A DNA stretch of 64,000 bases from Candidatus Nitrosotenuis aquarius (GTDB lineage Archaea; Thermoproteota; Nitrososphaeria; Nitrososphaerales; Nitrosopumilaceae). Numbering within the stretch: the stretch's first letter is position 1; every line of letters begins with the position of its first letter. The position numbers and the translations under genes are program-made. Location: the NCBI RefSeq assembly GCF_002787055.1, contig NZ_CP024808.1, positions 1,514,328-1,578,327 of the forward strand, read 5' to 3'. The notes beneath the pieces were generated by a model, which saw nothing but the letters and a program-made list of their open reading frames with translations, was not told where the DNA came from and ran no database searches. Below, one piece after another: positions 46,444 through 56,396 of the stretch.

Positions 46444-46959
46444 TTGCTAAAGGATCTACTTACACCACAAAACGCAAACGTCTTTGTAGGCAAGCTAGGC
46501 GATGTCCTAGTCAAAGCAGTTGATCAACCCCTAGGATACGCCATTAACTGGAGTAGACTCTGGTCTTTGTGGCCAGTGCACATTGAGACTGCGTGTTGCA
46601 GTGTTGAATTTGGTGCCGCATCCAGCCCAAGATATGATGTAGAGCGATTTGGAATCATCGAGGCGTTCGGATCGCTACGACAATGTGATCTTGTGGTAGT
46701 ACAGGGAACCATCACTAGAAAGATGGCACCAAGACTAAGACTAGTCTATGACCAAATGCCCGAGCCCAAGTATGTAATTGCTATGGGAGCTTGCGCAATC
46801 ACCGGCGGACTGTACTTTGATTCGTACAACGTCTTGCCTGGAATTGATGGAATTTTACCAGTAGATGTGTACGTGCCAGGTTGCCCTCCAAGACCTGAGA
46901 CCCTAATTCAGGGATGCATGTTACTACAAGAGAAAATCAAGAGGCTAAAGGCCAGGTAA
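46444..46959 (+). CDS. nuoB: Complex I subunit B (cluster N2)
   Basis: 171 residues. The N2 [4Fe-4S] ligands are C51 and C52 (ETACCSVEFG), C117 (MGACAITGG) and C147 (VPGCPPRPE). N2 is the last cluster before quinone. The TTG start is preceded by a GAGGGAT that could act as a Shine-Dalgarno sequence 7 bases upstream, one of few clear examples here. Confidence 0.95.
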   Translation: MLKDLLTPQNANVFVGKLGDVLVKAVDQPLGYAINWSRLWSLWPVHIETACCSVEFGAASSPRYDVERFGIIEAFGSLRQCDLVVVQGTITRKMAPRLRLVYDQMPEPKYVIAMGACAITGGLYFDSYNVLPGIDGILPVDVYVPGCPPRPETLIQGCMLLQEKIKRLKAR

Positions 46960-46965
46960 TGCTAA

Positions 46966-47511
46966 ATGAGCGCACAAGAAACAAAACCAGTAGCACAACC
47001 AGAGCCAGTAAAGGAGCTCCCCAAGTTTGAAAAATCAATAGCAGACAAGATTGAAAAAAAGTTTGGCTCCAAGGCAAAAATAGAGTTTGTAAAAGAGAAC
47101 AGAATCCGCATCAAAGTATCAAAAGAAGACATACTGGATGTGGCAAAATTCCTTCGCGATGAGATGCACTATGACCATGCCGAGTCCGTCACAGGCGTTG
47201 ACTATCCAGACGAAAAGGAAATCGAAGTAGTTTATCATTTAGGCTCTTACACGGACGCAGAACTTGCAAAGCAGGTTCTGACCCTGGCAACTAGGGCTCC
47301 AAGAGAGGACAATCCAAATCCGGGATCCGATAATACCAAACTTCCAAGCCTCAGGGACATTTTCTACAGTGTGGAATTTCATGAGCGCGAATGCTTTGAG
47401 ATGCTTGGCGTTTACTTTGATGGTCATCCAGATAATCGCAGATTACTTCTCCCAGAAGACTGGGCGGACTTGCCACCAATGCGAAAAGACTTCAAGTTAA
47501 AGGGACGATAA
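46966..47511 (+). CDS. nuoC: Complex I subunit C
   Basis: 181 residues. The 30-kDa subunit motif ERECFEMLGVYFDGHP followed by LLLPEDWADLPPMRKDF is clear. An N-terminal Pro/Glu-rich extension of about 25 residues precedes the core. Peripheral arm, partner of NuoD. It is separated from nuoB by 6 bases and from nuoD by 1 base. Confidence 0.94.
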   Translation: MSAQETKPVAQPEPVKELPKFEKSIADKIEKKFGSKAKIEFVKENRIRIKVSKEDILDVAKFLRDEMHYDHAESVTGVDYPDEKEIEVVYHLGSYTDAELAKQVLTLATRAPREDNPNPGSDNTKLPSLRDIFYSVEFHERECFEMLGVYFDGHPDNRRLLLPEDWADLPPMRKDFKLKGR

Positions 47512-47512
47512 A

Positions 47513-48646
47513 ATGAGTACTTCACTGCCACCAGGCCTGCAAATGGAAAAAGTAGACGAGCGAATCATGACGCTCAACGTAGGACCACAGCACCCAGGAT
47601 CTGGCCACATGAGAATCATTGTCAAAATTGACGGCGACTATATCGTTTCTGCAGATCCTGATCCTGGCTATGTGCACAGGGGAGAGGAGAAAATGGCTGA
47701 ATACCGAAATTACATTCAAAACATCCCACACCTAGAGAGGCCGGTAATTCACGACTCTTGCAATGTATTATACCCGTACTGCCTTGGCGTTGAGGAATTA
47801 TTAGGAATCGAGGTGCCAGAGCGCGCAAAATACCTGCGAGTGATTGCATCGGAGCTAAACAGATGCGTCTACATCCAATACTGGCTTGCAATCTATGGAA
47901 TCTTTTTGGGCCACTCTACGATGTTCATGTGGCCTGCAGGTGACAGGGAACTCTACATCGACATGCTAGAAAAAATGACAGGGGCTCGCGTCACACACGC
48001 ATACTTTGTACCTGGTGGAATTCGAAACGATGTTCCAGCAAACTTTGAGGACATGTTGCTAAAGAGAGTAAACTATTTTGAAAAACGCATCAAAGAATAC
48101 GGCGCAATATTTTACGACAACCCAATTCTGATTTCAAGAACCCGTGACGCAGGAAAACTTTCTCGCGAGGACGCAATACGACTAGGAACAACCGGCTCTA
48201 CATTGCGCGCAAGCGGTGTTGACTATGACCTGCGAGTAAAAGAGCCATATGATGCGTATGGAGAACTTGACATCAAGGTAAACACACTCAAGGAAGGAGA
48301 TGCATATGCGCGCTCCAAGATTCCATGGCTTGACATGCTGGAATCCTGCAACATTATTCGCCAGGCGGTGCAGAAAATGCCAAAGTCGGGCTCTGTTCGA
48401 GTCAAGCTAAAGCCAAACCCAAAGGGTGGAAACGACGAAGTTTACAAGAGAGTAGAGTCTGGCCGTGGCTCACTGGGATGCTATATTGTGTCTAAAAGTC
48501 AGCCGGAGCCATACAGAGTAAAGATGAGCGTGGGCTCGTTTAGAAATCTCATTTGCATGCCATATTTGCTAAAAGGCGAAAAACTAGGAAACATGCCGGC
48601 AGTGTACTGGAGCTTAAACTATTGGCCAGTGGAGGCTGACAGATAA
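47513..48646 (+). CDS. nuoD: Complex I subunit D
   Basis: The 49-kDa subunit, 377 residues, quinone-site partner of NuoB. It shows LNVGPQHPGSGHMR (the conserved His loop), PGYVHRGEEKMAEYRNY, ERAKYLRVIASELNR and C-terminal GSFRNLICMPYLLKGE. It descends from the large subunit of [NiFe] hydrogenases, but the nickel cysteines are absent, as expected for complex I. Confidence 0.95.
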   Translation: MSTSLPPGLQMEKVDERIMTLNVGPQHPGSGHMRIIVKIDGDYIVSADPDPGYVHRGEEKMAEYRNYIQNIPHLERPVIHDSCNVLYPYCLGVEELLGIEVPERAKYLRVIASELNRCVYIQYWLAIYGIFLGHSTMFMWPAGDRELYIDMLEKMTGARVTHAYFVPGGIRNDVPANFEDMLLKRVNYFEKRIKEYGAIFYDNPILISRTRDAGKLSREDAIRLGTTGSTLRASGVDYDLRVKEPYDAYGELDIKVNTLKEGDAYARSKIPWLDMLESCNIIRQAVQKMPKSGSVRVKLKPNPKGGNDEVYKRVESGRGSLGCYIVSKSQPEPYRVKMSVGSFRNLICMPYLLKGEKLGNMPAVYWSLNYWPVEADR

Positions 48647-48647
48647 A

Positions 48648-49949
48648 ATGTCTACAATTGCGCCAAAGTTTCGGCTAAGCTATTTCATAAAGTCTCTTAC
48701 AGACAATGCGTTTTGGGCAATCACCCTGCTTACACTGATAGGACTGCCATTTGTCCAAGTGATACTATTCTATTTGGAGCTGCCAGTGATTGGAACAAGA
48801 CTGCTTGACCCATATCTAGCACTGACAATTCTTGCAGACCCGTCAAGACAAATCCCACTGATAAAATCTCTGATGCAGACAGAGTTCTTTAGAATCGCTG
48901 CATTTCCTGGGTTTGGGTTTGCGGCATTGCTTGCGGCAGGAACCATTTTTGTTGAGAGAAAAATGCTTGCCAAGCTCCAACTTCGCGTCGGTCCGTTCTA
49001 TTGCGGAAAAATAGAAGGAATTTTACAATTAATGAGTGACGGAATCAAACTGTTATCAAAGGAAATTATAATTCCGGCAAAAGCAGACAAGCCAATCTTT
49101 TGGGCGGCACCTGTCTTGTTTGTTGGGACGGCAGCTGCATTTGTATCGCTAATTCCTGCAGCTAGGGGCGGCTGGGTAGTAGCAGACGCCGATGTTGGAT
49201 TGTTGGCAGTCTTTGCAATAATCGGATTCTTCCCAGTCATTACGGTATTATCTGCATGGTCCGCTAACAGCAAGTTCCCATTCATTGGAGGAATTCGCGC
49301 ACTGCATCAAATGGTCTCATTTGAAATTCCACTAATTTTGTCGGTTTTGGGCGTAGTCATATTGACTGGAACCCTAAACCTGACTGAAATCGTAGAATCC
49401 CAGTACACGTTCTGGTGGATCATATTTTTGCCAATAGGCGCAATCGTGTTCTTTATAGCAATGCTGGCAGAACTGGAGCGAATTCCATTTGACCTGCCAG
49501 AAGCAGAAAGCGAAATTGTCGCAGGATGGCTAACAGAGTTTTCCGGCATGATGTATGGCTTGGTGCAACTGGGCTCGTACCTGAAGCTGTATGCATTTGC
49601 GGGGCTCTTTGTGGTGCTGTTCCTAGGGGGATGGAGCGGACCGAACATCTGGCCGCCATTCCCAGAAGAACTAGTCAAGGAAGGAATCCACATGGGACCG
49701 ATCACTGCCAAGTTCCCAGGCCTGCCGCTGCTGGATCAGCAGATGCTCAATGATGTGTTGTGGTTTGTAGTCAAAGTAGTTGGCGTTATCTTTTTCATAT
49801 TGCTGCCAAGAGGCGTATTCCCGAGAATCAGAATTGATCTGCTCTTGCACATTGGTTGGTACAAACTGATCGGCCTTGCATTCGTTAACATCTTTATAGC
49901 ACTCGCCTTGGTTTACGCTGGGGTACTAGGTCCGGAGGGAATCTTGTAA
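48648..49949 (+). CDS. nuoH: Complex I subunit H
   Basis: 433 residues with about eight or nine helices. ERKMLAKLQLRVGPFYCG is the NuoH signature near the quinone tunnel, and AELERIPFDLPEAESEIVAGW is the conserved acidic loop. It links the peripheral arm to the proton-pumping arm. An N-terminal extension with an extra helix is longer than in bacteria. Its stop overlaps the nuoI ATG by one base. Confidence 0.94.
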   Translation: MSTIAPKFRLSYFIKSLTDNAFWAITLLTLIGLPFVQVILFYLELPVIGTRLLDPYLALTILADPSRQIPLIKSLMQTEFFRIAAFPGFGFAALLAAGTIFVERKMLAKLQLRVGPFYCGKIEGILQLMSDGIKLLSKEIIIPAKADKPIFWAAPVLFVGTAAAFVSLIPAARGGWVVADADVGLLAVFAIIGFFPVITVLSAWSANSKFPFIGGIRALHQMVSFEIPLILSVLGVVILTGTLNLTEIVESQYTFWWIIFLPIGAIVFFIAMLAELERIPFDLPEAESEIVAGWLTEFSGMMYGLVQLGSYLKLYAFAGLFVVLFLGGWSGPNIWPPFPEELVKEGIHMGPITAKFPGLPLLDQQMLNDVLWFVVKVVGVIFFILLPRGVFPRIRIDLLLHIGWYKLIGLAFVNIFIALALVYAGVLGPEGIL

Positions 49950-50449
49950 TGGGAACAGCAACTGGAATCATCAAAGCACTAAACTCTGGAATCAAGCACC
50001 TGGCAGTCAAGAGATTCACACTGCGATATCCTGAACAAAAGCTAAAGATGGTCGGCGATGGCTATCAGTATGATCCAAACACCGGCGTAGGCATTGCGGG
50101 CTACAAGGGGCGACACATGCTGTTCCATGACCACTGCACTGGATGCCAGCTGTGCTCTATTGCATGTGAAGGGGTAGCGGAGGCAATCGCAATGGTCAAG
50201 GTCCAAGAGGACTGGAAACAAAACAAAAAGGCAATCATGCCGCAAATCGACTATGGCAAGTGCGTCTTCTGTGGTTTGTGCGTGGACGCATGCCCGTTCT
50301 ATGCGCTATACATGACTAACGACTATGAATTATCGTCATTTACTAAGGAGGGACTGATTTACACGCCAGCCCAGCTACAAGTAAAGCCAAACGTTGCACA
50401 AGACGTCGAGCTGAAATTTGACAACCCAAGAGGTGCCACACATGGCTGA
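49949..50449 (+). CDS. nuoI: Complex I subunit I (two [4Fe-4S])
   Basis: 166 residues with two complete cluster motifs, HCTGCQLCSIACEG and KCVFCGLCVDACPF, corresponding to N6a and N6b. With NuoEFG missing, these are the outermost clusters and probably accept electrons from a soluble donor (or, in reverse flow, reduce it). It overlaps nuoJ by 8 bases. Confidence 0.94.
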   Translation: MGTATGIIKALNSGIKHLAVKRFTLRYPEQKLKMVGDGYQYDPNTGVGIAGYKGRHMLFHDHCTGCQLCSIACEGVAEAIAMVKVQEDWKQNKKAIMPQIDYGKCVFCGLCVDACPFYALYMTNDYELSSFTKEGLIYTPAQLQVKPNVAQDVELKFDNPRGATHG

Positions 50450-50954
50450 TGCAGTATTCCTTGGTCTGGCAGTAATCACAATTGGCTCTGCAATTGCCGC
50501 ACTTGAGGTAAGATCACTAATCTATGGCTCTATTGCATTGATGGGAACACTTGGGGGAATTGCGGGATTCTTTTTGCTGCTGGACTCGCCGTTTGTAGCA
50601 ATGTTCCAAATTGCAGTGTACATTGGCTCTATTGCAGTACTGATTCTGTTCACCGTGATGCTGGTACGACGACAATTAATTTTCATTAAAATCGAAGACA
50701 AGCGAAGACGCTATGCGGGCATAGGCCTGATGCTTTCGTTGATGATGGGCCTAGGCGCAGTCATACTGAGCTCTGGCATCAAGACTGTTACCACCGATGA
50801 GCCACCAGTTGACTTTAGATCAATTGGTGCTGACTTTTTGACGTATTACTGGCCCGCACTCATACTAATGGCATTCATCTTGGCTGCATCCGTAATAGGT
50901 GCGCTAACTTTGGCAAGAAGGGAGGATTTGACAAATGACCAACACAATGCTTGA
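50442..50954 (+). CDS. nuoJ: Complex I subunit J
   Basis: 170 residues with five helices; the conserved FQIAVYIGSIAVLILFTVML matches the pi-bulge helix (TM3) of NuoJ. The ATG at 50442 gives MADAVFLGL; the frame is open slightly further upstream in nuoI but without similarity. It overlaps nuoK by 20 bases. Confidence 0.92.
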   Translation: MADAVFLGLAVITIGSAIAALEVRSLIYGSIALMGTLGGIAGFFLLLDSPFVAMFQIAVYIGSIAVLILFTVMLVRRQLIFIKIEDKRRRYAGIGLMLSLMMGLGAVILSSGIKTVTTDEPPVDFRSIGADFLTYYWPALILMAFILAASVIGALTLARREDLTNDQHNA

Positions 50955-51240
50955 CTTTGTTATTGTATCAATTGCACTATTGGCAATTGGAATCTATGGG
51001 ATCTCTGTCAAGCGAAACGCAATCCGTATGCTCTTTGCAGTAGAAATGATTGTAAATGCAGCAAACCTGAATCTGGTCGCCTTTGGCAGATTCCTGCCAA
51101 ACAGCCAAGGCCAGACATTTGCGTTATTCTCAATTGCCATTGCCGCAGCCGAAGTGGCAGTGGGCCTTGCACTAATCATTGTAGCATATCGCATGTACAA
51201 GAATGTCGATATTGCAGAATTTAGGAGCCTGAAAGGGTAA
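50935..51240 (+). CDS. nuoK: Complex I subunit K
   Basis: 101 residues with three helices. It carries the membrane-embedded acidic residues of the family (MLFAVEMIVNAANLNLVAF and AAAEVAVGLALII), which belong to the proton path. Start either ATG 50935 or the ATG at 50947, 12 bases later, which would shorten the overlap with nuoJ. Confidence 0.93.
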   Translation: MTNTMLDFVIVSIALLAIGIYGISVKRNAIRMLFAVEMIVNAANLNLVAFGRFLPNSQGQTFALFSIAIAAAEVAVGLALIIVAYRMYKNVDIAEFRSLKG

Positions 51241-52808
51241 TGGAATACGCACTACTTCAGGCAGTCTTCCTGCCTTTGTTATTGTCACCGGTAGCCTACA
51301 TTTTGGGCAGAAAAATGGGTCCAAACGCCGCAACTTGGTTTACCTTTGGACTGTTGTTGTATTGCACATTTCTGGTCATACAAGTATCGCTCTCTGGAAG
51401 CTATGAGGAGCACTATGTCTGGACCAAGCTCTTTGGAGAATTTGGATTCAAGCTGGACGGCCTTGCAATTCCGTTTGCAGTAATCATCTATGTACTAAGT
51501 ACTGTGTTGGCGCTATACTCCAAGCCGTACATGTTGCACAAGTTCCATGAAATGTACGAAGAGCACGTCCACCACACTAACTCTGGCTCTGGACAGACAA
51601 CTGCAATGGTAGAATCATCTGAGATGAACGACTATGTCAACAAGCAGTCTGGTCTGTACTTTGCACTGTATCTGGTATTTGCAATGGGCATGCTTGGTAC
51701 AGTTCTTGCAACAAATCTCATCCAATTCTACATTTTCTTTGAGGTCATGCTGATTCCGGGTTTCTTCCTAGTTGCATTCTGGGGTGATGGACCAAGAAGA
51801 AGAATTTCCCTGATGTTCCTGTTCTGGACCCATGTCGGCGCAGTTGTGTTGTTGTTGGGATTTCTGACAATTGGATTATCCATTGGAAGCTTTGACTTTG
51901 CGGCAATATCGGAGGCAAAAATCCCGCAAGACGTTCTGATGCTTTCTGCAATTGCTATAGTACTTGGCCTTGCAGTCAAGCTTGCGGCCTTTATCTTCCA
52001 CATTTGGCTGCCCTATGTCCACGGAGCAGCTCCTACACCAATTAGTGCACTGTTGTCTCCTGCAATGATCGGAATTGGTGCATATGGTCTTTTCAGATTG
52101 ATTATCGAATTTTTGCCAAACACGTATGCAGAAATGGCAATCTGGCTCCACATCTGGGGTCTGATGACTATGATTTACGGTGGTGCAATGGCGCTAATGC
52201 AAGACGACATCAAGCGACTACTGGCATATTCCAGCGTAAGCCAGATGGGCTACATCCTCTTTGGAATTGGCTCGTATTCTACGCTGGGACTTGCGGGAGC
52301 AGAGTTCATGTATGTGACCCACGGCTTGGGCAAGGCACTCCTCTTCATGACTGCAGGCATACTCATCGTACAGTGTGGTACGCGAAGCATGACAAAACTT
52401 GGAGGCCTTGCAGGAAAAATGCCAATCACTGCAGTCTGTGCTGTAATTGGCGCACTGACAATTGCAGGCGTTCCGCCAACAAGCGGATTCATGGGAGAAT
52501 GGACTTTGTTTGCCGGCGCACTAGACACGGCAGTAAAGGAAAACGCAGCAAGTGGCGCAACACTGCGATACATCGCATTTGGACTGGGACTAGTTGCTAC
52601 AGTAATTACAATGTCTTACATGCTCTGGATGCTAAAGCGAGTGTTCTTTGGAAAAATGCCAGAGCACCTATCGCACGTAAAGGAGGCAAGCTGGTACATG
52701 ACTGCGCCAATGATGGTGCTGGCTGGATTTACCATAGTTGTAGGAATATACCCAGACTTGTTCTTTGAGGACATCATCCCATACATGAAAGGAGTGCTTG
52801 GTGTATAA
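51240..52808 (+). CDS. nuoM: Complex I subunit M (antiporter-like)
   Basis: 522 residues with about 14 helices, Mrp-antiporter homologue. The TM5 Glu in IFFEVMLIPGFFLVAFWG, the lysine helices (AVKLAAFIFHIWLPYVHGAAPT) and DDIKRLLAYSSVSQMGYILFG are diagnostic. A His/Glu-rich loop (about 100-115, HEMYEEHVHH) faces the aqueous side and is not typical of bacterial NuoM. In this operon nuoM precedes nuoL, the reverse of the Escherichia coli order. Confidence 0.92.
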   Translation: MEYALLQAVFLPLLLSPVAYILGRKMGPNAATWFTFGLLLYCTFLVIQVSLSGSYEEHYVWTKLFGEFGFKLDGLAIPFAVIIYVLSTVLALYSKPYMLHKFHEMYEEHVHHTNSGSGQTTAMVESSEMNDYVNKQSGLYFALYLVFAMGMLGTVLATNLIQFYIFFEVMLIPGFFLVAFWGDGPRRRISLMFLFWTHVGAVVLLLGFLTIGLSIGSFDFAAISEAKIPQDVLMLSAIAIVLGLAVKLAAFIFHIWLPYVHGAAPTPISALLSPAMIGIGAYGLFRLIIEFLPNTYAEMAIWLHIWGLMTMIYGGAMALMQDDIKRLLAYSSVSQMGYILFGIGSYSTLGLAGAEFMYVTHGLGKALLFMTAGILIVQCGTRSMTKLGGLAGKMPITAVCAVIGALTIAGVPPTSGFMGEWTLFAGALDTAVKENAASGATLRYIAFGLGLVATVITMSYMLWMLKRVFFGKMPEHLSHVKEASWYMTAPMMVLAGFTIVVGIYPDLFFEDIIPYMKGVLGV

Positions 52809-54898
52809 TGGCAGACGCTAGCATGCTGAGCTTTTTGCCTGACTTTGCGCCAACAAGCGCATGGCTTGTCTGGATTTTGCCGTTCATTGCAGCTCTGATT
52901 ATTCCGGCAGTCGGAAAAGCAACACAGCGTGGCACTGGATGGGTAGCAGTAGGATTTGCTCTGATGAGTGCAATTTCTGCTGCAACGCTATTGCCAGGTG
53001 CGCTAGAAGCACACGAAGTGCATGACCAGGTAAACTGGATCTCAACAATTGGAATCAAGGCAGGAGTTCTTGCTGACCCACTTGCAGTAATAATGGCAAA
53101 CGTTGTTGGCTGGATTTCATTTTTGATCATGGTGTATAGTACTGGATACATGAAAGGCGACAAGGACATTACTCGTTTCTGGTTCTGGATGATGTTCTTT
53201 ATTGGTTCGATGCAGATCATAGTATTGTCTGATAACCTGCTAATGATGTTCTTTGGATGGGAAGGCGTAGGACTTGCATCATACGCACTGATCTCGTTCT
53301 GGTATAGAGACAAACACAAGGACCATGTCGGCGTTCAGGGAAGAACCGTACTGGGATTGCAAGAGTATTATGCGCCAACACACGCAGGCATGAAGGCATT
53401 CATCATGACCAAGGTCGGCGACATCATGATGCTATCTGGCATGTTCTTGATTTTCGCATTTGCAGGCACATTTGGATTCAGAGAACTAATGCACGACACT
53501 GCATGGGCTAGCGCGATGCAAGCTCAGGGCTTGCTGGTACCAGCAGCTGTTTTGTTATTTGGCGGCGCAATCGGAAAATCCGCGCAATTCCCACTAAACG
53601 AATGGCTACTAGAAGCAATGACAGGCCCAACTGCGGTCTCTGCACTTATTCACGCAGCAACAATGGTAAAGGCAGGTGTGTTCTTGGTTGCAAGAATTGG
53701 ACCGCTCTTCTTTGCTCTGGCAGCTGCTGGATTTGCAATGGACCAGTTCTTTGAGGTGATAGCTTGGGTTGGAGGAATCACCGCAATACTGTTAGCTACG
53801 CAAGGAATGGTAAACCCAGAAATAAAGAAAGTCCTGGCATACTCTACTGGCTCACAAATCGGTTACATGATGATGGCAATGGGCGTTGCTGGTCTATCAC
53901 ACCAATACGTTGATGGTTACACAGCAGGATTCTTCCATCTTATTTCACACGCAATGTTCAAGGCATCACTCTTCATGGCTGCTGGCTCGCTATTGCATGT
54001 GGTGGGATCCAGATTCATGACAGACATGGGCGGACTGCGAAAGCACATGAAAAAGACATATGCATTCATGTGGGCTGCAGGCCTGGGCCTGATGGGTGCT
54101 CCGTTCATCACGACTGGATTTTGGAGCAAGGATGCAATCTTTGCCGCAGTGTACGAGTCTGGCAACACCTGGGCAATGCCGCTATTTGCAATTGCCGTGC
54201 TGACTGCAGTCATCACTACTTTCTATACCACAAGAATGATTGGAATGGTCTTCTTTGGAGACAAGTCCAAGCACATTGAGCACATGGAAAAAGAAGGACA
54301 CCACATCCACGAGGCAAGCCTCTCCATGTGGGTTCCATACGGAATTCTAGCGGTGCTGACAATTGGCATTGGTATAGTTGGATTGTCCGCAGAGCATGGC
54401 ATCCACGAATTATTCACAGAATATCTGGGCCACACATTCCACATCGAGGCAGAACACGGCCCGGCACCAGATACTGAAGAAAGCATTTTACCGTCATTCC
54501 TGGAGGGAATTAATCCAGTTGCACTGATGGCATCGCTTGCAGCATTTGGAATTGGAATATCGCTTGGATATGTCTTCTATATTGGAAGATTTGTGGACCC
54601 AGTCAAGTTTGTAAACTCTAACATTTTCTTTTACGCAATTCACAAGACTTTGCTGAACAGATGGTACCTCAACGCAATGGTGTACTGGTGCTTTGTAGTG
54701 GCGCCACTGTGGCTGGCAAGAGGAATCTGGAGATACTTTGAGAAATATGCAATCGACTTGGGCCTCAACGTCGGCTTTGAAAAGTCCGTCGGCTGGAGCG
54801 CCAAAGTGGTGCAAAAGGCCCAGACAGGTGTGGCACAGTCTTATCTTTACGTATTTGGAGCGGGAATACTATTCGTAGTATTGTTCCTGTTCTTGTAG
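52808..54898 (+). CDS. nuoL: Complex I subunit L (antiporter-like, lateral helix)
   Basis: 696 residues. NuoL features are MMFFGWEGVGLASYALISFWY, the lysine helix GAIGKSAQFPLNEWLLEAMTGPTAVSALIHAATMV (read in two parts) and KKVLAYSTGSQIGYMM. A C-terminal extension with a predicted lateral helix and final transmembrane anchor (about 570-690) fits the piston-like helix. His-rich loops occur around 480-560. It is distal in the membrane arm. Confidence 0.93.
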   Translation: MADASMLSFLPDFAPTSAWLVWILPFIAALIIPAVGKATQRGTGWVAVGFALMSAISAATLLPGALEAHEVHDQVNWISTIGIKAGVLADPLAVIMANVVGWISFLIMVYSTGYMKGDKDITRFWFWMMFFIGSMQIIVLSDNLLMMFFGWEGVGLASYALISFWYRDKHKDHVGVQGRTVLGLQEYYAPTHAGMKAFIMTKVGDIMMLSGMFLIFAFAGTFGFRELMHDTAWASAMQAQGLLVPAAVLLFGGAIGKSAQFPLNEWLLEAMTGPTAVSALIHAATMVKAGVFLVARIGPLFFALAAAGFAMDQFFEVIAWVGGITAILLATQGMVNPEIKKVLAYSTGSQIGYMMMAMGVAGLSHQYVDGYTAGFFHLISHAMFKASLFMAAGSLLHVVGSRFMTDMGGLRKHMKKTYAFMWAAGLGLMGAPFITTGFWSKDAIFAAVYESGNTWAMPLFAIAVLTAVITTFYTTRMIGMVFFGDKSKHIEHMEKEGHHIHEASLSMWVPYGILAVLTIGIGIVGLSAEHGIHELFTEYLGHTFHIEAEHGPAPDTEESILPSFLEGINPVALMASLAAFGIGISLGYVFYIGRFVDPVKFVNSNIFFYAIHKTLLNRWYLNAMVYWCFVVAPLWLARGIWRYFEKYAIDLGLNVGFEKSVGWSAKVVQKAQTGVAQSYLYVFGAGILFVVLFLFL

Positions 54899-54908
54899 GG
54901 GATATACC

Positions 54909-56396
54909 ATGATAGAAATCACATCAACTCCAATTGTCCTGATTGCAATACTGGGTACAATCGGCATGATTCTGCCGGTGATATCCGTAGTACGAAAGGA
55001 AAAGGGATCCAACTCGTTTTATGCGGCAATTGCATTTGGTGCACTGATAGCATCAATTGGCTATGTTGCATACGAGATAGTCTCAGGCCAGCTTCCACCG
55101 GCAGCGGTATTTTCTGCAGATGTTCTTGCAAATGACTCCTTTAGCGGACTATTTGCAATAGCAATGCTAATTGTAGCAATAATCACGACTGCAGGCTCGT
55201 TTAATTTCATGCGCGGACAAGCTCATCCGCCAGTCTACTATTCCCTGATACTGTTATCCACAATAGGAATGGTGCTTGTTGCATATTCTACTGACCTAGT
55301 GATGTTGTTTGTCGCATGGGAGCTAATGTCAATTCCGACATATGTCTTGGCTGGATTTATGAAAAAGAATCCAAGCTCAAACGAGGCTGCACTCAAGTAC
55401 TTCCTCTTTGGAGCACTGTCCTCAGCTATAATCATTTACGGAATCTCAATAGTATATGGCCTGACTGGCTCGACAAACATTGGCGAAGTCATGACAGGCC
55501 TTGCAAATCTGGATCCATCAATGATGCCGCTTGCCCTCTTGGCAGTAGGTATGTTCATTGCAGGATTTGGATTCAAGATGGGCCTAGTCCCATTCCACAT
55601 GTGGCTTCCAGACACCTATGAGGGTGCGCCCCCGACAATCACTGCTCTATTGGCAGCTGGAACCAAAAAGGCAGGATTTGCAGCCGCCCTTCGAGTAATC
55701 ATAATGGGTACTATAGCATTGCAGCTAGACTGGACGTTTGCATTGGGTGTTATTGCAGTAATGACAATGACTGTAGGAAACATTGCAGCTATAATGCAAA
55801 AGAACATTTCACGTATGCTTGCATATTCCAGTATCGGACATGCAGGATACATTTTGATTGGCCTGGCAGTTGCTCCGTTTACGTCACTGGGAATACAAGG
55901 ATCATTGTTCCATGTATTGAACCATTCTGTGATGAAGGGTGCCGCATTCATTGCAATTGCAGGCATTGTTACTACAATTGGTATAACAAATATCGATAAA
56001 CTCAAGGGCTTGGGCAGAAAGATGCCAATCACATCGCTAGGTCTAGTCATATCACTATTAGCACTGGCTGGCGTTCCACCAACTGCCGGATTCTGGAGCA
56101 AGCTGATTCTCTTTGGCTCTGCACTAGAAACAGGACTTCCTGCGTGGGCTGGCTGGCTTGCAATAGCAGGCGTTCTCAACTCTGCATTGTCTCTGGCGTA
56201 CTATGGTTGGATTATACGAAAGATGTACTTTGAGGGAGAAACTGAGAAAAAGATCAAGGAGCCAAAGGCAATCATTGGTGTTATGATATTTTCTATAATA
56301 TTCCTGGTCGGAATAGGAGTCTATCCAGACCCAATTATAGAATTCACAAAGAATGCAGTACCAATACTGGATAATGCACTTATAATTTCAAAGTAG
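54909..56396 (+). CDS. nuoN: Complex I subunit N (antiporter-like)
   Basis: 495 residues with about 14 helices. LFVAWELMSIPTYVLAGF, GLVPFHMWLPDTYEGAPP and NISRMLAYSSIGHAGYILIG identify NuoN. It is the last gene of the operon, 10 bases after nuoL with a GGGGAT that may serve as ribosome site. It overlaps the 3' end of the convergent prenyl synthase by 17 bases. Confidence 0.93.
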   Translation: MIEITSTPIVLIAILGTIGMILPVISVVRKEKGSNSFYAAIAFGALIASIGYVAYEIVSGQLPPAAVFSADVLANDSFSGLFAIAMLIVAIITTAGSFNFMRGQAHPPVYYSLILLSTIGMVLVAYSTDLVMLFVAWELMSIPTYVLAGFMKKNPSSNEAALKYFLFGALSSAIIIYGISIVYGLTGSTNIGEVMTGLANLDPSMMPLALLAVGMFIAGFGFKMGLVPFHMWLPDTYEGAPPTITALLAAGTKKAGFAAALRVIIMGTIALQLDWTFALGVIAVMTMTVGNIAAIMQKNISRMLAYSSIGHAGYILIGLAVAPFTSLGIQGSLFHVLNHSVMKGAAFIAIAGIVTTIGITNIDKLKGLGRKMPITSLGLVISLLALAGVPPTAGFWSKLILFGSALETGLPAWAGWLAIAGVLNSALSLAYYGWIIRKMYFEGETEKKIKEPKAIIGVMIFSIIFLVGIGVYPDPIIEFTKNAVPILDNALIISK

